The notes beneath the pieces were generated by a model. That model saw only the letters and a program-made list of their open reading frames with translations, searched no databases and was not told where the DNA came from. Positions 33,203 to 43,581 of a stretch of 64,000 bases of DNA are shown piece by piece (position 1 is the stretch's first letter; the number at the start of each line of letters is the position of its first letter). The position numbers were made by a program, and so were the translations under genes. The stretch covers positions 1 through 64,000 of the IMG/VR virus record IMGVR_UViG_3300021171_000010. One strand, given 5' to 3'. The DNA is from a virus.

Positions 33203-34801
33203 ATGGCTATAGGACAAGAGCCCATTCAACCGATTCAAGCTGGCGCCACTGCGCAACCGCTAGTCACTTCGGCATCCGATGTCGTCACTCCGGATGCGGT
33301 GGCGCAGCTTACTGATGGTTTTCGCAAAGGCTTCATAACGGCTGATGATGTGGTCAATCGTATCGGGGACGTAGGCAAGGCACAGAAAAAGGCCCTCCTG
33401 GAATCTCTTGGTGAATATGTCAATCCGGATTTGATTAATTCACGGCTTGCTGCTGCCAAAGCTTCGACTGCGCAGAGTAATCTACAGCAGCAGCAAGCAA
33501 CGGCGGCGCAGGGCATCGTGCAGCCGGCCGCTAATCTCGCGCAGACACAGATTGCTTCTCAGCAGGCTGAAGCGGTTTACGGCAAAGGTGGACTGGAAAC
33601 TTATCAGACTCTTGGGCCGCTCTACGGTGAGTCTATGCCGCCTAATCCGGATGAGAACGATTTCAAGAAAGCTGCGCAGCGCGGGAATGAAATGAAAGGG
33701 CAGATGATGTTGGCGGACCGGTGGCTGCAACAAATCGCACCAGCGGCAGATTACACCTTCACCGATGCCCAAGGCAATACATATCCTCGCAAGAAAAATT
33801 GGCAGGGCATTGATGTGACTCCGCCAAACCCTTCGACCGGATATCCCGGGTCTCCTGCTTATTGGGCCTATGCGAAGCAGCTCGACCAGTTTTTGCCGAA
33901 GTTCCATCCAGCCCGGTCCCAGTATTTTCTTGACCAGTCTTCGGCACCTAGCCCGGATGATGTTCACGAGGTGGAACCTACTGTGCCGGCGGGAACGCAT
34001 CCCGCCTCGTCTGCGATTGAGCCTTTGACGGATGACCAAGTGCGAGCAGCCGCGGTGAATAAGTTGGGCCTTACCGGTGACCAAGCGGCGAACATGAACG
34101 CCCGAGATTTGACAACCGCCAGGACTCTCATAGAGCCTGCCCAAGCTCCTCCTGCAGTTGCTGCCGCTCCGGCCGCTGCTGCCGTAGCTCCCGCTTATTC
34201 CGGCCAGGGCGCCGCGCCAGGGGAAGTTCCCATAAAGCCCGGTCAGACGGTGCCTGAGGCACGCGAGCAGCTTCAGAAGCTTCCCGGTATCGAGCAATTT
34301 GCCAAGGCTCAGCCTCTGTATGCCAATTTTCTATCCGCGGCAGTGAACGCGCACAAAACTCCGGCCGGGGAGCCTACGGGAACCAGTGATTTGACTCTGG
34401 GAGAAACCTACGGCAAGCTGCTTGACCCGAGCGCCACACTTCGCGAGTTTAAGTGGGATGCTATCAAAAAAGCCATACCCTGGGCCGATGAGTTTTCGGA
34501 TGCTAAGAATTTGATTCTGCGCACCCACACTTTCCCACCCCAGTTCCGGCAGCGCTTGGTGGACGATGGATTCAACATCATCGAAAATAGCGAAAAGGCA
34601 ATTGCGCCGAAGTTGCAGTATGCTCAGAAGCAATATCCTGGGGTGCTCGATTCTGACGAGCAGGGTATCGCGAATGGAGTGCCTTTCCGGCAGCGCAAGG
34701 GTTATTACCAAGCAATCGCGAGCTCTCCTGCCGCGGCTGCCGGTGGCAATAAACGCACAGTAAATATTCCTGGTGTTGGCCCGGTAATCGTCAACTTTTA
34801 A
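33203..34801 (+). CDS. Internal virion-like protein, 532 residues
   Basis: Helical N-terminus (QAVYGKGGLETYQTLGPLYGES preceded by a Gln/Ala coil), a Pro/Ala linker at about 310-350 (APPAVAAAPAAAAVAPAYSG), and a compact C-terminal domain with RQRKGYYQAIASS and a beta end (VNIPGVGPVIVNF). No lysozyme or transglycosylase motif is seen. Its leader is TCTAATTTATGGC. It ends four bases before the giant gene. Likely a gp15-like internal protein by place only. Confidence 0.5.
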   Translation: MAIGQEPIQPIQAGATAQPLVTSASDVVTPDAVAQLTDGFRKGFITADDVVNRIGDVGKAQKKALLESLGEYVNPDLINSRLAAAKASTAQSNLQQQQATAAQGIVQPAANLAQTQIASQQAEAVYGKGGLETYQTLGPLYGESMPPNPDENDFKKAAQRGNEMKGQMMLADRWLQQIAPAADYTFTDAQGNTYPRKKNWQGIDVTPPNPSTGYPGSPAYWAYAKQLDQFLPKFHPARSQYFLDQSSAPSPDDVHEVEPTVPAGTHPASSAIEPLTDDQVRAAAVNKLGLTGDQAANMNARDLTTARTLIEPAQAPPAVAAAPAAAAVAPAYSGQGAAPGEVPIKPGQTVPEAREQLQKLPGIEQFAKAQPLYANFLSAAVNAHKTPAGEPTGTSDLTLGETYGKLLDPSATLREFKWDAIKKAIPWADEFSDAKNLILRTHTFPPQFRQRLVDDGFNIIENSEKAIAPKLQYAQKQYPGVLDSDEQGIANGVPFRQRKGYYQAIASSPAAAAGGNKRTVNIPGVGPVIVNF

Positions 34802-34804
34802 GAT

Positions 34805-37800
34805 GTGCCTACGTTTACCGCACCTGACGGTTCGCCTGTTACTTTGACCCCAGAGCAGCAGACTCAAGCGCTTAGCCTTGCATCTGCTGCTACTCCCGAA
34901 GCTACTTTCACTCGGCCTGACGGCACTCCCGTCACATTGGCACCTGAGCAGCAATCTCAGGCGTTGCAACAGGCCCAATCTCCCGCGCCGATGCTTAGCC
35001 GGCCGGATGGCACGCCCCTGGACGTCACAAGTCTTCATGCTGAACAACTGGCCGAGTTGAATAAGCAAGAGCCGGGTTTCGACCTCCCGTCCGTGTGGAA
35101 TTCCCTGCCCGCGGAACAAAAAACACCTGACGCGCTAGCGAGATTTTCTGAAGCTTCGCACCTCGTGCATCAGCAGCCTTTTTCGTTGCCTACGGTGACC
35201 AAGATGCTTTCCAATCTCTGGCAGCTTGCCAAAGGGGGCGGCGAGATGATTTCCAACCTTGCCAAGGGTGGCGCTTTGATAGTTGGTGGATATCCCGGCG
35301 CAGGCACCTGGATGGACCCCCAGAAGGTTAAGGAAGTTCAGCAGGGAATCGCCGAAGGATGGTCTGGAACAGAGAGCGCGGTGACTGGACTCGCCAATCA
35401 ACTCAAGGAAACAGTGGTGCGGCACGTCATTCAGCCGCCTAACACACTGGACCCGGCGGTTAAGCAGCAGAATTTTCTTGATGAGGCTGCGATGGCAGAC
35501 CAGCAGTCTCAAATTCTAAAAGGTCGCGGCGAGTTCATGAATCGAGTTGGTGGCGATGAAATATCTTATTTGGAGTCACAGGGATTTCCGGTTCGCCCAG
35601 AGCATGCTGCTAATCTTGCTCAAGTGGACCCATTCACTTTTTATCTTTTTGGCAAAGCCTTTGACGCATTGCCGGCGGCTACTAAAGCGGCTATTCCCAC
35701 GCCGATTTTAGACGCAATTCAAAAAGCCAGCGATACCGCGACCGATACCGCCAAACAAATCGTGGGCGGAGGAGCTGCTGCGACTGCTGCAGTGCTGCAA
35801 GGTGTAGGCGCGGGCGTGACTAAAGCGGCTCCGCATATTGGGCGCCCCGCGGCTGCGATTGCCGGCGGAATTCATGCCGGCGTGCCGGGCGCGGTCACGG
35901 GACTGGTTTTCGGCAAAGGCATGACCGAATCCCTGTCTGAGATGGGGAAGAAAATTGCTTCGGCAGCTAAAGGCACCGCTAAATTCGGTGAAGGCGTGTC
36001 CAGCGAGGCGGCTACCGGACCGGTATCACAGGCTGCCAAGGACATTATTGAAGCTGCGCCCGGCGCATTAGCTGGTGTCGCTCAAGGCGCCGCTTTAGAT
36101 GTGGGACTTCAGGCGGCCACAGCAGAGACGCCGCAGCAACAGCAAAGCTTCACCCCGGTGGGGACCGCCATGGGATTGACTCATGGTGCTATGTCTGCTG
36201 GCAAGTGGATGCTCGGCGGCCAACTTGCAGGAGAGCGGAACTGGGGCGCTACCGCAGGTGTGCCAAATTCGGCAGCGTTTCCCGCGCTGAACACTCTCCA
36301 CAACGCCGCAATGTCTGCTGCGCCCCCTAAGATTCAGGAAAGAATCAGGGCGATTCAGCAGCTTAAGCAGGGAGTCAATCCTAACACTGATGTTTTCTAC
36401 ATCCCCGACCCGGTGGGTGTGATGGCTGCTCTGGGTGCAACTCCGGGTGCGGAACAGCATGCTTTTCAGGCCGGCGCCGCGAATGGAGTTTTCTTGAAGG
36501 ATTTGCCCGGAGCGAATGGGCAGAAGCGCAACGCAATCATCTTCCAGAACGTAGATGCGGCCCCACACGAAGCAGTGCACGCGATGGATGCAGCTCTCGG
36601 AGCGGAAAGAGTAAATGAGCTTAATCAGTCTGCTAAATCAGACTATGGAGACCTTTGGGACCAATTTACCAGTCATTACGCCAATTTGCTCAATGGAGGA
36701 CAGCCACTTCCTGAAGGCACTACGCCAGGAGATTTTCTGCTTCAGCAATCAGGATTTGGCCCTGAGGCAGCCCGGAATAAAACCGGCGGAGACGGGTCAG
36801 ATTGGCAGACTGCTCTGACACCAGACGAAAAGCAAAACGCGATTGACCGCTACATCGGCGCCGAGATTCGCGCGGAGAACGGGGACGCGTATTTCAAACG
36901 CACGGGCGGCAAAGCGCCGGGATTCACAGACAAAATGGCGAATGCTGCCGGCGAGCTCGTAAGCCTGCTAGGTGGAAATCCCTTAGAGGGACGCGTTAGC
37001 AGCGGACTTCAACTACCGTTGCGATGGGACACGTTTAAACAGGCTGGTCAAACTCTTGCCGAGGCCCGGGCTAATGTTCCTCCTGCTTTGCGGCCTGTAG
37101 CTAGAACGCCACTAACTACTAAGACGGTGCCGACCACGCCGGAGGAAATCCAGCAGAATGCGGATGACGCAAGAGTAATTGCTGGACAGCAGCCGGCAGA
37201 GAAACCGACTGGCGCCGAGGGCGAGCAGTCGCCCAAAGAAGCCCTGGGAACAGTTGCTGAAGCGATTGCAAGCCAGTCCCCAGTGCGATATCAATACCGC
37301 GGGGCCGCCGGCGAAACTCCTACAGGGGGAGCCTTGGAAACTGATGTTTCGCAGCGCCAAGCCGAAATAGCCAAAGCTCAAAACGTGTCTGAGACCGACC
37401 GAGATCTTTTCGAGCGCGTCGGATTCCCATACAAAGTAGAAATGACCGGCAAAGGTCCTCAAGTTCTAGACTGGGCGCCCGTAAATCTCGCCGCAAATGC
37501 TTTTCGTTGGTCCAAAGCTCTGTCAGAACTAGCCAAGAAAAATCCAAATGCTCCGGAGCTTGCACGCAATCCATTTGCATTAGATGTCGCGAAAGGCGAG
37601 TTCACAACTGAAGGCTGGCATGATTTGTTAGACACTGCACAGAAAGTATCTGCAAATCAACTTGCCGGATTTGGCGGGGCTGGACAGAAAATCGTTGTGC
37701 CGTCCGATTTAGGGGCTGCGAACGTCTATGCACCGCCTCGTGTTTCTGAAACTGCTCCTTTTCAAGTTGACCAAGCGAAAGCAGATTTTATTAACATGCT

Positions 37801-40800
37801 TTATGGGGAACGTCCGCCAGAGACACCGCGTGTGTCTCGCAAAAGCGGCGTCCCCGCCAATGTTGTGGCGCAGAAAATCTCTGCCGCTACTGAGCCCGGA
37901 AGGGTAGTTGAGCCAGCGAAGATTCGAGCAAAGCCCAAGCAGGCCGCCGGGCTTGGCGTGGAACCTGGGACGTTAATAGAGCGCGCGCCATTCAAAGAGC
38001 CAATTTTGGGTGTGCCTACCATCCAGGAAGTAAATCCCACCCGAGGTGCTTTAGAAAATGCCCTGCAGTCCGCCGGTGTTGAAATCCCCAAGATGACAAA
38101 AGTCATCCGCCGGTTGAACCTGGAACATATCCATTCAGTTCAACCGGAACCAAATCTGCCGCGGACCGCGGGCGCCAATGTTCTAACCACCACTGCCGGC
38201 TTTATGCCGGTGACGGATTTTGTTGACCGGCTTGATAAAACCTCGCCGGATGATTGGCGAAACATGGTGACCAATTATCAGGGCCGATTTGGGGGTGGAC
38301 AGACCGGTTTGTCAATAGAGGTTGGGGCTGGGGCAAAAAGTCCTGAGGAAGTGGCAGCTTTGCAATCTGCTACGGAGCGCCAAAGTGAACTAATGCGCGG
38401 GGCTTTAAAGAACAGAGATTTTCAAACTGCCGCGGGATATGCGATTAAGGCGCAGGCAGCTAGAGAGGCTCATGAGGCCGCTACTGGTGGCGGAGGGATG
38501 CCAGATTTTCTGCAAAGGTATCACCCCGAGGCTGGATATAAACCTCCGTTTCCTGAATCGACTTTACAAGCTGCGCCGCGGAATGAAGATGTGGCCAAAG
38601 TGGCAGAGGATTATGTGGGCCGACCGCTGCGTCCCATCGGCAATTTGCCAATCAGCCCCGACTTAGGCAAGCGCCTCGCGGACTTCGCACAGGAAGCGCA
38701 GCACAATCCGGATGACCCTGCTGTGAAGGCTAGTTATGGTGCGTTGAACGCGCAGATTAAACAGCAGTATGACGCAATCCGGAAAGCGGGCTACACTGTA
38801 GAGCCGTGGACCGGCGCAGGCGAGCCTTACAAGTCCAGTGCCGAGATGTCTGCAGACGTGCGCGACAACAAGCACCTTTTCTTCACGCCAACTGCGCGCA
38901 GTTTTAGTGGCCAAGAAAACAACTTGATGCTACAACCCTCTGGCGTGGGTGATTTAAGTCATAATGATTTATTCCGCGCGGTGCATGATTTCTTCGGCCA
39001 CGCCAAGGAGGGGTTGCAGTTTGGTCCCCGGGGTGAATATAATGCTTGGCGGGAACATTCCCAGATGTTCAGCCCGGAAGCTCAGGGCGCCTTAGCTGCC
39101 GAGACTTTGGCTCAAAACGCTTTCGTAAATTTCGGTAGTCATCTCCGCAACGCGGAAGGAAACATACCGGCAGTGGGAGAGCCCGGGTATGTTCCGCCTG
39201 CTCAGCGACCTTTCGCGGAACAAAAAAATTTCGTGGTGCCCTCCGAACTCAGGAAAGCCGCACAATTTCAACCACTTCCTCCCGGTGCTGGCAAAGCTCT
39301 TGATTGGCGTGACTTAGGGAACGATACTCTTGCTCCCGGCCTTCACATCGAAGCTATCGCTGGAAAGCCTCCTGCTGTTCCGATTTCTCAGCTCCAAAAA
39401 GAGGGCTGGAAAACGATGGACTTTCAAGATAATGGAAGCTTCCATGATTACGACAATCGCCCCGTTTTTTACAAAGATAATACGGGAAAATTTCCCGTAA
39501 CTCCTGATGGAGTAAAGGCGGCTTCTGAGGCCGCTAGTAAAGCTTTTGATGAAGCTCAAAATTTAGCGTTCGAAGACCGATATGGCGAAGGCCCCGTTCA
39601 ATATCAGCCTAGACCAATCGAAGAGGCGCGTAGCGAGCCGAAAACGATTCTAATTCGCCACGGAACGACTGCCCTGAATAACACTGACCCGACCAAAGAT
39701 TTAATCCGCGGGCACAAAAACGTTCAGCTTAGTGAAGAGGGCCGACAGCAAGCCGCGGAGCTGGGGCAGCAGCTTAAAACCTCTGGTATCTCCAGAATTT
39801 ATTCCTCTGATTTAGACCGCACCATGGACACTGCCAAGGAAGTGGCCAAAACCACCGGTGCGCCTATAACGCCCGATGCTAGACTAAGGCCCTGGAAACT
39901 TGGAAGCACAATCGAAGGAAAACCGACAGCGGATATGCTGCCTAGAATCAAATCTCTTACTGAGAGTCCAGATGAACGACCGCCCGGCGGAGAGACCTTC
40001 AATGAATTCAAGGACCGTTTTCTTGAAGGCTATCACGCAATCCAGGACGCGCATCCGAATGAGCACACCGCTATAGTGACTCACTATCGCGGCACGAAGT
40101 TGATGGATGCTTGGCGTGCCGCCGGCGTGGATAATGACGAGGTGAAACCAGATGTTTTCGATGCATATGACCCGCACAAAAAACCGGGCAGTTATCAGGT
40201 GCTCGACAAGCAAGGTAATGAGCTACCTCTAGATACCGCTCGCCCGGAGGGAGCTCCAATCACTCACCTCTCTGATGCTGAGTTGAACTCGGCGCCGGGC
40301 ATGACGCGCGAGCAGACTCTGGCAGCCGAGCGAGGGGGAACCCAGCCAGCACAGTTCAAGCCTCGTGAGAAACAGGAAAAAGAAATCGAGCTGCGCCACT
40401 GGTCAAACATTCCGGGACTCAAAGTGCTTGACCCTCGTTTTCATGGCACCGGCTTGAGTGGTGAGGAACGCGCCCGAGCCCGTGACTACAAAGAAATTTA
40501 CGTGCCTCGCACCTATTTTGGAACGAAGGATTACACCAAAGAGCCGAACCTGGGGCCAGAGCAATACCGCGCTTTTGTGCAGCGCAGCAAGCTCTACCCG
40601 TTTCAGGAAGACCCCAAAGATTTGTGGCCCACGCCGGAGGAAGTGGAAAAGGCCGGATACGCGCCGATGGACTCTCGCGCGGCGAATACGCTTTACGAAA
40701 ATAAGATTGCGCAGGCTGGTTATGAGGGCTATATTCACCGTGATGCAAAAGTCGCTGCGAAGTTCACCAAGACTCCGGTAGAATATTTAGGCTCTATGGC

Positions 40801-42715
40801 CCAATTCTCACCATCTACCAAACCTCGTGCTATCCGAGCAGCCGCAGTGCAAGACAAAGACACTGGCCAAATTTTCGAAGGTTTTGCACATTTTGATGCT
40901 CACGGAAAAATGCTGGATGCTGGTTATAATCCTCACGACTTGTTTCAGCACCCGCAGGGTTTTGTGACAAATGAAGGTGAATTTTTGGACCGAGAACAGG
41001 CTTTAAAAAGGGCGAGAGAATTGGACCAAATACGTCCTTCCTACGCCGAAAATAAAACGCGAACGCGTGCTATTGCTGAGGCTATAGATATGGCCGCCAA
41101 ACCCCCATCCTCAGCAGAGCCGGCCGGGCCGGCGCAATTCAAACCCGCGGGCGCTCCCAAACTGGAAGATTTCCAATCTGAAGACAAAATAGCTAAAGCG
41201 CTCGCGCGCCCGGGATGGGCATTACTCACCGCGACCGAAGAGCGAAAAGGTCCCGGCACTGCTCCGGTAAATGTGAAAGCAAACGAACGCTTATCAGACA
41301 GACTCGCTCAGCTCGGTTATGATTTCACTCCTGTAGCTGGCAGCTATAAAGGCATCGACCAAGGCCAGAATTTTCTCGTGACTGGCATTTCTCCACAGGA
41401 TGCTCTCACGCTGGGGAAGGAATTCAATCAAGAATCCGTTCTTACTCCCGCCGGACTGGTGTATCAAGACGGAAGTGTGCACCCCGCCAAGCCGGAAGAG
41501 ACTACCATAGGCAAAGCGGCCAAGAAAAACGATTTCTATTCCCAAGTCCAGGGCGGCCCGGCATTTTCGATGGGTATCGATTTCGAGAACAAGATTCCCG
41601 CTTCTGAAGCTCCAGTCCCCGCGGCTCGGCCAGAGCAGCAGATGATGGGCGGAGAGTTTTCGCCCACCAAAGAGCTGGCCGGCAATCAAATGTCGCCCAC
41701 GGAGCTGAAGGAACATTACCCGGAAGCGATTGTAGTGCCTGATAAGGAAAACGGCAAGCCTGTAGGCATCCCTTCGGATATCAAAGAATCTCCACTCTAC
41801 AAAGAGCATGAGACTGAAGCTGAGGCAGTGGACACTTTCGCTAAACGACTCGCAGACTTTGCTCGCCAATACAAAGACAACCCAGCTTACAAAGATGGGC
41901 TGCGTTGGTATTCTGAATTCGTCCCGCTTTTGAAAAAGCATTTTGGCGAGCATGCCCAAATAATGGCTGAGCTCCTGGCGGCCACAAGCCCGCAGAACAA
42001 TCCACAGCAAAATTTTGCGATGGCGAATGATGCGCTGGAAATGTGGAAGCGCGGCAAGTTCGATAAACAGCTCGCTAAATTCGAAGAAGGTGCAAAAAAG
42101 ATTGAAGATGGGACTTGGAAAGATTCCGGGGCGCCGACCGAAGCAAAATTCATGGCTGACTGGATTGATGAGCACGATTTAAAACCGCGGCAGAGCAATG
42201 GAAAGCTTTATAACATGCACTCTGTGCCAGTGCTTCAGGTGCTCGCCCGCAAGTGGCTAGAAAACACCGGCGGCCCGAAGACTCAAAACTTCGTCAAGAA
42301 TCTCTTGGGCACCGGGCATGGCGCCACTTATGATGTGTGGGCTGACCGTACCCTTCGCAGAATCGGATATTCAGGGCATCAAGCGCGATGGCGAATCCTG
42401 CCAAAGAACGCGGTGGGGGTCTCAGATGCTGATTTTGCTTTCGGCCAGAAAGTTTTCGCCAAGGCAGCCAAGGAGCTCGGCGTGAGGCCGGATTCTCTGC
42501 AGGGCGGTCTGTGGTTCGCAGAAAAACAATTGTGGGCGGACAACGGGTGGGGTAGACTTGACTTAGGCGATTTTCGGAAAGAAATCCAGAATCGCGAGTT
42601 GCTGAACCGCGGCATTGTGCAGCGCTTGGCAGCTACGGAAGCGGCGCAGCAAGCTCCTCAGACTGCGCAGAGCGGATTTGATTTGGGAATGATTGAACCG
42701 AGACCGATTCGATGA
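34805..42715 (+). CDS. Giant polyvalent virion protein (2,636 residues)
   Basis: Starts at GTG 34805 and is nearly an eighth of the window. Three N-terminal (PDG-T/S-P)-type repeats are followed by Ala/Gly helices. Later domains: HEAVH (588-592), an HExxH metallopeptidase-like site; HDFFGH (1394-1399) with GPRGEYNAWREHSQMF, a signature of phage polyvalent proteins; a histidine phosphatase with RHG (1618-1620), then DLDRTMDTAKE and a second His region; an ART/PARP-like module (about 1862-1995, HWSNIPGLKVLDP, YFGTKDY); and a C-terminal helical domain (about 2298-2520). Several modules are preceded by A/V-Q-F/Y-x-P. Such giants are ejected with DNA and carry enzymes into the cell. No lytic transglycosylase is recognised. 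Confidence 0.8.
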   Translation: MPTFTAPDGSPVTLTPEQQTQALSLASAATPEATFTRPDGTPVTLAPEQQSQALQQAQSPAPMLSRPDGTPLDVTSLHAEQLAELNKQEPGFDLPSVWNSLPAEQKTPDALARFSEASHLVHQQPFSLPTVTKMLSNLWQLAKGGGEMISNLAKGGALIVGGYPGAGTWMDPQKVKEVQQGIAEGWSGTESAVTGLANQLKETVVRHVIQPPNTLDPAVKQQNFLDEAAMADQQSQILKGRGEFMNRVGGDEISYLESQGFPVRPEHAANLAQVDPFTFYLFGKAFDALPAATKAAIPTPILDAIQKASDTATDTAKQIVGGGAAATAAVLQGVGAGVTKAAPHIGRPAAAIAGGIHAGVPGAVTGLVFGKGMTESLSEMGKKIASAAKGTAKFGEGVSSEAATGPVSQAAKDIIEAAPGALAGVAQGAALDVGLQAATAETPQQQQSFTPVGTAMGLTHGAMSAGKWMLGGQLAGERNWGATAGVPNSAAFPALNTLHNAAMSAAPPKIQERIRAIQQLKQGVNPNTDVFYIPDPVGVMAALGATPGAEQHAFQAGAANGVFLKDLPGANGQKRNAIIFQNVDAAPHEAVHAMDAALGAERVNELNQSAKSDYGDLWDQFTSHYANLLNGGQPLPEGTTPGDFLLQQSGFGPEAARNKTGGDGSDWQTALTPDEKQNAIDRYIGAEIRAENGDAYFKRTGGKAPGFTDKMANAAGELVSLLGGNPLEGRVSSGLQLPLRWDTFKQAGQTLAEARANVPPALRPVARTPLTTKTVPTTPEEIQQNADDARVIAGQQPAEKPTGAEGEQSPKEALGTVAEAIASQSPVRYQYRGAAGETPTGGALETDVSQRQAEIAKAQNVSETDRDLFERVGFPYKVEMTGKGPQVLDWAPVNLAANAFRWSKALSELAKKNPNAPELARNPFALDVAKGEFTTEGWHDLLDTAQKVSANQLAGFGGAGQKIVVPSDLGAANVYAPPRVSETAPFQVDQAKADFINMLYGERPPETPRVSRKSGVPANVVAQKISAATEPGRVVEPAKIRAKPKQAAGLGVEPGTLIERAPFKEPILGVPTIQEVNPTRGALENALQSAGVEIPKMTKVIRRLNLEHIHSVQPEPNLPRTAGANVLTTTAGFMPVTDFVDRLDKTSPDDWRNMVTNYQGRFGGGQTGLSIEVGAGAKSPEEVAALQSATERQSELMRGALKNRDFQTAAGYAIKAQAAREAHEAATGGGGMPDFLQRYHPEAGYKPPFPESTLQAAPRNEDVAKVAEDYVGRPLRPIGNLPISPDLGKRLADFAQEAQHNPDDPAVKASYGALNAQIKQQYDAIRKAGYTVEPWTGAGEPYKSSAEMSADVRDNKHLFFTPTARSFSGQENNLMLQPSGVGDLSHNDLFRAVHDFFGHAKEGLQFGPRGEYNAWREHSQMFSPEAQGALAAETLAQNAFVNFGSHLRNAEGNIPAVGEPGYVPPAQRPFAEQKNFVVPSELRKAAQFQPLPPGAGKALDWRDLGNDTLAPGLHIEAIAGKPPAVPISQLQKEGWKTMDFQDNGSFHDYDNRPVFYKDNTGKFPVTPDGVKAASEAASKAFDEAQNLAFEDRYGEGPVQYQPRPIEEARSEPKTILIRHGTTALNNTDPTKDLIRGHKNVQLSEEGRQQAAELGQQLKTSGISRIYSSDLDRTMDTAKEVAKTTGAPITPDARLRPWKLGSTIEGKPTADMLPRIKSLTESPDERPPGGETFNEFKDRFLEGYHAIQDAHPNEHTAIVTHYRGTKLMDAWRAAGVDNDEVKPDVFDAYDPHKKPGSYQVLDKQGNELPLDTARPEGAPITHLSDAELNSAPGMTREQTLAAERGGTQPAQFKPREKQEKEIELRHWSNIPGLKVLDPRFHGTGLSGEERARARDYKEIYVPRTYFGTKDYTKEPNLGPEQYRAFVQRSKLYPFQEDPKDLWPTPEEVEKAGYAPMDSRAANTLYENKIAQAGYEGYIHRDAKVAAKFTKTPVEYLGSMAQFSPSTKPRAIRAAAVQDKDTGQIFEGFAHFDAHGKMLDAGYNPHDLFQHPQGFVTNEGEFLDREQALKRARELDQIRPSYAENKTRTRAIAEAIDMAAKPPSSAEPAGPAQFKPAGAPKLEDFQSEDKIAKALARPGWALLTATEERKGPGTAPVNVKANERLSDRLAQLGYDFTPVAGSYKGIDQGQNFLVTGISPQDALTLGKEFNQESVLTPAGLVYQDGSVHPAKPEETTIGKAAKKNDFYSQVQGGPAFSMGIDFENKIPASEAPVPAARPEQQMMGGEFSPTKELAGNQMSPTELKEHYPEAIVVPDKENGKPVGIPSDIKESPLYKEHETEAEAVDTFAKRLADFARQYKDNPAYKDGLRWYSEFVPLLKKHFGEHAQIMAELLAATSPQNNPQQNFAMANDALEMWKRGKFDKQLAKFEEGAKKIEDGTWKDSGAPTEAKFMADWIDEHDLKPRQSNGKLYNMHSVPVLQVLARKWLENTGGPKTQNFVKNLLGTGHGATYDVWADRTLRRIGYSGHQARWRILPKNAVGVSDADFAFGQKVFAKAAKELGVRPDSLQGGLWFAEKQLWADNGWGRLDLGDFRKEIQNRELLNRGIVQRLAATEAAQQAPQTAQSGFDLGMIEPRPIR

Positions 42716-42885
42716 AAACTAAACTGACAGAGAAGCAAAAAACTGAACTAGCTGGGGTTGCAAAATATTCTGCCGCCTCAGCGACTGATTCACCGTTTTG
42801 GAATGATGTGCTGCAGCACCTGGAAGACAGCCACGCGAAGCGGCAAGCACAGATTGAGCCTCGCAAACTGAAAGGAAACTATTAA
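42712..42885 (+). CDS. Small helical protein after the giant gene
   Basis: 57 residues. ATG overlaps the giant gene's stop (ATGA). It begins MKTKLTEKQKTELAGVAKY, includes SPFWNDVLQHLEDSHAKRQ and ends ERKLKGNY-like. It is a charged, helical protein, and the stop is 3 bases before the next ATG. No family recognised. The tight coupling makes it likely to be real. Confidence 0.5.
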   Translation: MKTKLTEKQKTELAGVAKYSAASATDSPFWNDVLQHLEDSHAKRQAQIEPRKLKGNY

Positions 42886-42888
42886 TTT

Positions 42889-43581
42889 ATGGCAACTGAT
42901 ACTAGCATGATTCAACCAGCGGATGACGCTGCTCCGCCTTCTCCTCAGGTCCAGCCCGCCAATGCACCAGCACCCCCTGCCGGGCCAAAGCTTTCCGAAA
43001 AGCTGCTCAAGATGCCGGCGATGCAAGCGCTTTTCGCTGGTGCACCTCCGGCCCTGAGCGCACCCACCAAGGACTTTACTCAATCCAAGCGGGACGAGGC
43101 TAAGATAATCAAGGACAATCTCCCAGCGCTGCAGCAGGTCGGCATGGGCTTTTACAAGTCCCTGAGCGGTCATCTGGGGGTTATATACAACATGCTGCAT
43201 GTGCACCTGCAGGATTTGCAGGCTGCAGATAAAGCCGGCAAGTTGACCGTCTTGGCGCCAGATTTTGATTCCATCACCCACGCAGTGTCCAAAAGTGGGG
43301 CACGTAACCCTGTCCTGGCGGTCCGGGGTGTTCCTAAAGGCTTCAAAACTCCTACTCCCCAGGCCCCGCCTCTGGCCGCCCCGGTGCCCCCAGGCGCTTC
43401 TGGACCCGCTCCCGCCCCTATGTCACCTCCTCCGGCTCCGCAAGTGCGCCCCGCCCCCGCCGGCGTTCAGCGCAAGCTAGCTAATGCGAGAGTGGCGAAC
43501 CTTCAACCGGGCGCCCCGACTTCTGGGGCTTCTCCGGGTGCCGGCCGATTGCTGAACGCAATCATGAAGCCAGTCATCTAA
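42889..43581 (+). CDS. Pro/Ala-rich late protein at the operon end
   Basis: 230 residues: disordered N-terminus (PADDAAPPSPQVQPANAPAPPAGPK), a helical core (KLLKMPAMQALFAGAPP, GMGFYKSLSGHLGVIYNMLHVHLQDLQAADKAGK), and a Pro/Ala tail (PVPPGASGPAPAPMSPPPAP). It ends 105 bases inside the convergent minus-strand SprT gene. A hairpin GCCCC-x7-GGGGC (43513-43529), inside both genes, could weakly end transcription here. Function unknown. Confidence 0.55.
   Translation: MATDTSMIQPADDAAPPSPQVQPANAPAPPAGPKLSEKLLKMPAMQALFAGAPPALSAPTKDFTQSKRDEAKIIKDNLPALQQVGMGFYKSLSGHLGVIYNMLHVHLQDLQAADKAGKLTVLAPDFDSITHAVSKSGARNPVLAVRGVPKGFKTPTPQAPPLAAPVPPGASGPAPAPMSPPPAPQVRPAPAGVQRKLANARVANLQPGAPTSGASPGAGRLLNAIMKPVI

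Noticed and set aside
33482-35119. Long reverse frames opposite the internal-protein and giant genes
   Set aside because: Rich in Arg/Leu/Ser and antisense to strong coding frames; no start context.
41294-42175. 293-codon reverse frame opposite the giant gene's C-terminus
   Set aside because: Antisense to conserved domain sequence; no operon context on the minus strand there.
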